In this document: one piece after another, positions 46,430-47,587 of the stretch | Position numbering within the stretch: the stretch's first letter is position 1 | Layout of the letters: each line of letters begins with the position of its first letter | Assembly (NCBI GenBank): GCA_003165195.1 | Contig: PLSP01000133.1 | Coordinates: forward strand, 1 to 47,587 | Length of the DNA stretch: 47,587 bases | Direction: 5' to 3' | Source of the DNA: Candidatus Bathyarchaeota archaeon | Lineage (GTDB): Archaea; Thermoproteota; Bathyarchaeia; Bathyarchaeales; Bathycorpusculaceae | The notes under the pieces: model-generated | Told to the model about the DNA's origin: nothing | The model's database searches: none | The model's input: only the letters and a program-made list of their open reading frames with translations | Made by a program: the position numbers and the translations under genes

Positions 46430-47587
46430 AAAAAGCGCTCTACATACTGATCCCCTTGTTAATCGCTGTGATCTTAAGACTTTACCCGACACTCATAACA
46501 GGAATGCCCTTCTCAACCGACGGATGGCCAATCATCAGAAACACACAACTACTCATGAGCAACACACCCATACCTCTAAACAGCCACATCTTTGACGGCT
46601 ACAACAACTACATGCCAGCCAACAGCATCTTCTCCGCCATATTATCCGAAGTAACCGGCGCAGCCCCCCTGAACTCCATGGCTATCGGCATCCCAATAGT
46701 GGGAGCGTTAGCTATTCCCATTTTCTATGTTTTAGTAAATAGGTTAACGAAAAACTCCAAAATATCACTAATCGCTTCAATCGCGTTGGCGACAGCTTTT
46801 CCATACGCCTTGTTTTCAGCAGGAATTACCAAAGAAACCTTTGCAAGCCCAATCTACATGCTGCTAATCTTTTTGTTCCTGTTAAAACATGATCGAAAAA
46901 CAACAGTCTTATTCTCTGTGGTTTCTGTCGCATTAGTATTATCTCACCAATTAACTTCGTTCTTGACCATAGCCGCAATATCTGTTCTAACAGTTGGTTT
47001 GTATATCAACAAAAGTAATAGAGAACAGAACTTGAATTCATACAAATCAAACATTCTGTTCTTGGGTATTCTTTCGACAATTGCAGGCGTCTATTTTGGG
47101 TTCCTAGCAACCCCGGCTCTAATCGTGACTTTAACCGCTAGTGATTTTATAACTGTAGGAGCCTACGCTACTCTAGTAACTTCCGGAATCATATACGTCG
47201 TCCTCAAACCTTTGAAGACAACACCGACAGGGACAATCTTAAAGTGCTCATTAAGCTTCCTAATCGCGACAGGAATTCTATTGTTGATAACAAGGGTTCC
47301 CTTCTTGCCTGGAGCTCCGACACTTCCTGTCACCTACTTCCTCTACGCCACGCCTTTCTTGATCGCTGCGCCCCTAATCGCGTATGGACTTAACGATTTA
47401 CAAAAAAACAACTTTTCGTTGGTTGTCCCAGTCTTCTGGCTAGCAGCCATATTGAGCCTTGCAATGTACACGGTTTTCGCCAATGTTTTGGGTGGAGCTG
47501 GATTCATCTATAGATTTTTGGATTTTCTGTTGCCGCCAATGGTCGCTCTTGCAGCGGTAGGCTTATACAAAGCGCATGGAGCTGTGC
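46426..47587 (+). CDS. Multi-TM membrane protein, possibly glycosyltransferase-like; truncated by window end
   Basis: ATG at 46426 overlaps upstream stop (ATGA); open to window end: MKKALYILIPLLIAVILRLYPTLITGMPFSTDGWPIIRNTQLLMSNTPIPLNSHIFDGYNNYMPANSIFSAILSEVTG... Confidence 0.7.
   Translation, partial: MKKALYILIPLLIAVILRLYPTLITGMPFSTDGWPIIRNTQLLMSNTPIPLNSHIFDGYNNYMPANSIFSAILSEVTGAAPLNSMAIGIPIVGALAIPIFYVLVNRLTKNSKISLIASIALATAFPYALFSAGITKETFASPIYMLLIFLFLLKHDRKTTVLFSVVSVALVLSHQLTSFLTIAAISVLTVGLYINKSNREQNLNSYKSNILFLGILSTIAGVYFGFLATPALIVTLTASDFITVGAYATLVTSGIIYVVLKPLKTTPTGTILKCSLSFLIATGILLLITRVPFLPGAPTLPVTYFLYATPFLIAAPLIAYGLNDLQKNNFSLVVPVFWLAAILSLAMYTVFANVLGGAGFIYRFLDFLLPPMVALAAVGLYKAHGAV

Overview
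Archaeal window (inferred to be Bathyarchaeia-like from gene content; not proven) rich in cell-surface and type IV pilus (T4P/Tad-like) functions. It holds two separate T4P assembly loci (ATPase + two TadC/GspF-like proteins each: ~7.5-10.9 kb and ~27.1-30.5 kb), at least six pilin-like genes, and two giant Ig/IPT-repeat proteins (1296 and 1735 aa) that begin with pilin-type N-termini. It also has a MoxR/DUF58/DUF4129/DUF4350 operon, a signalling cluster (NitrOD5-like, REC, TackOD1-like), a divergent TFB, apgM, a membrane-anchored cyclophilin, TatA, and a DUF1616 / FtsX-like permease / multi-TM glycosyltransferase-like cluster. The most unusual signal is not protein-coding. Three intergenic clusters (12.75-12.88, 20.24-20.69 and 40.92-41.37 kb) together contain about 12 copies of a ~50-nt element, consensus GGAGGGATAGGGGTCTA followed by a hairpin whose arms differ between copies while staying complementary (TATTTAC/GTAAATA, CAATTTTAC/GTAAAATTG, CTATTTG/CAAATAG, TTTGTTG/CAACAAA, TTTTTACA/TGTAAAAA). 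Clusters 2 and 3 also share a ~60-bp three-segment element with mutually exclusive hairpins, and they lie in inverted orientation around the second T4P region. Other findings: a frameshifted surface-protein pseudogene, an ORF missing from the supplied track with an apparent non-ATG start, perfect palindromes beside regulators, recent intragenic duplications in the adhesins, and NTPases with altered Walker motifs. No rRNA, tRNA or CRISPR array was recognised.
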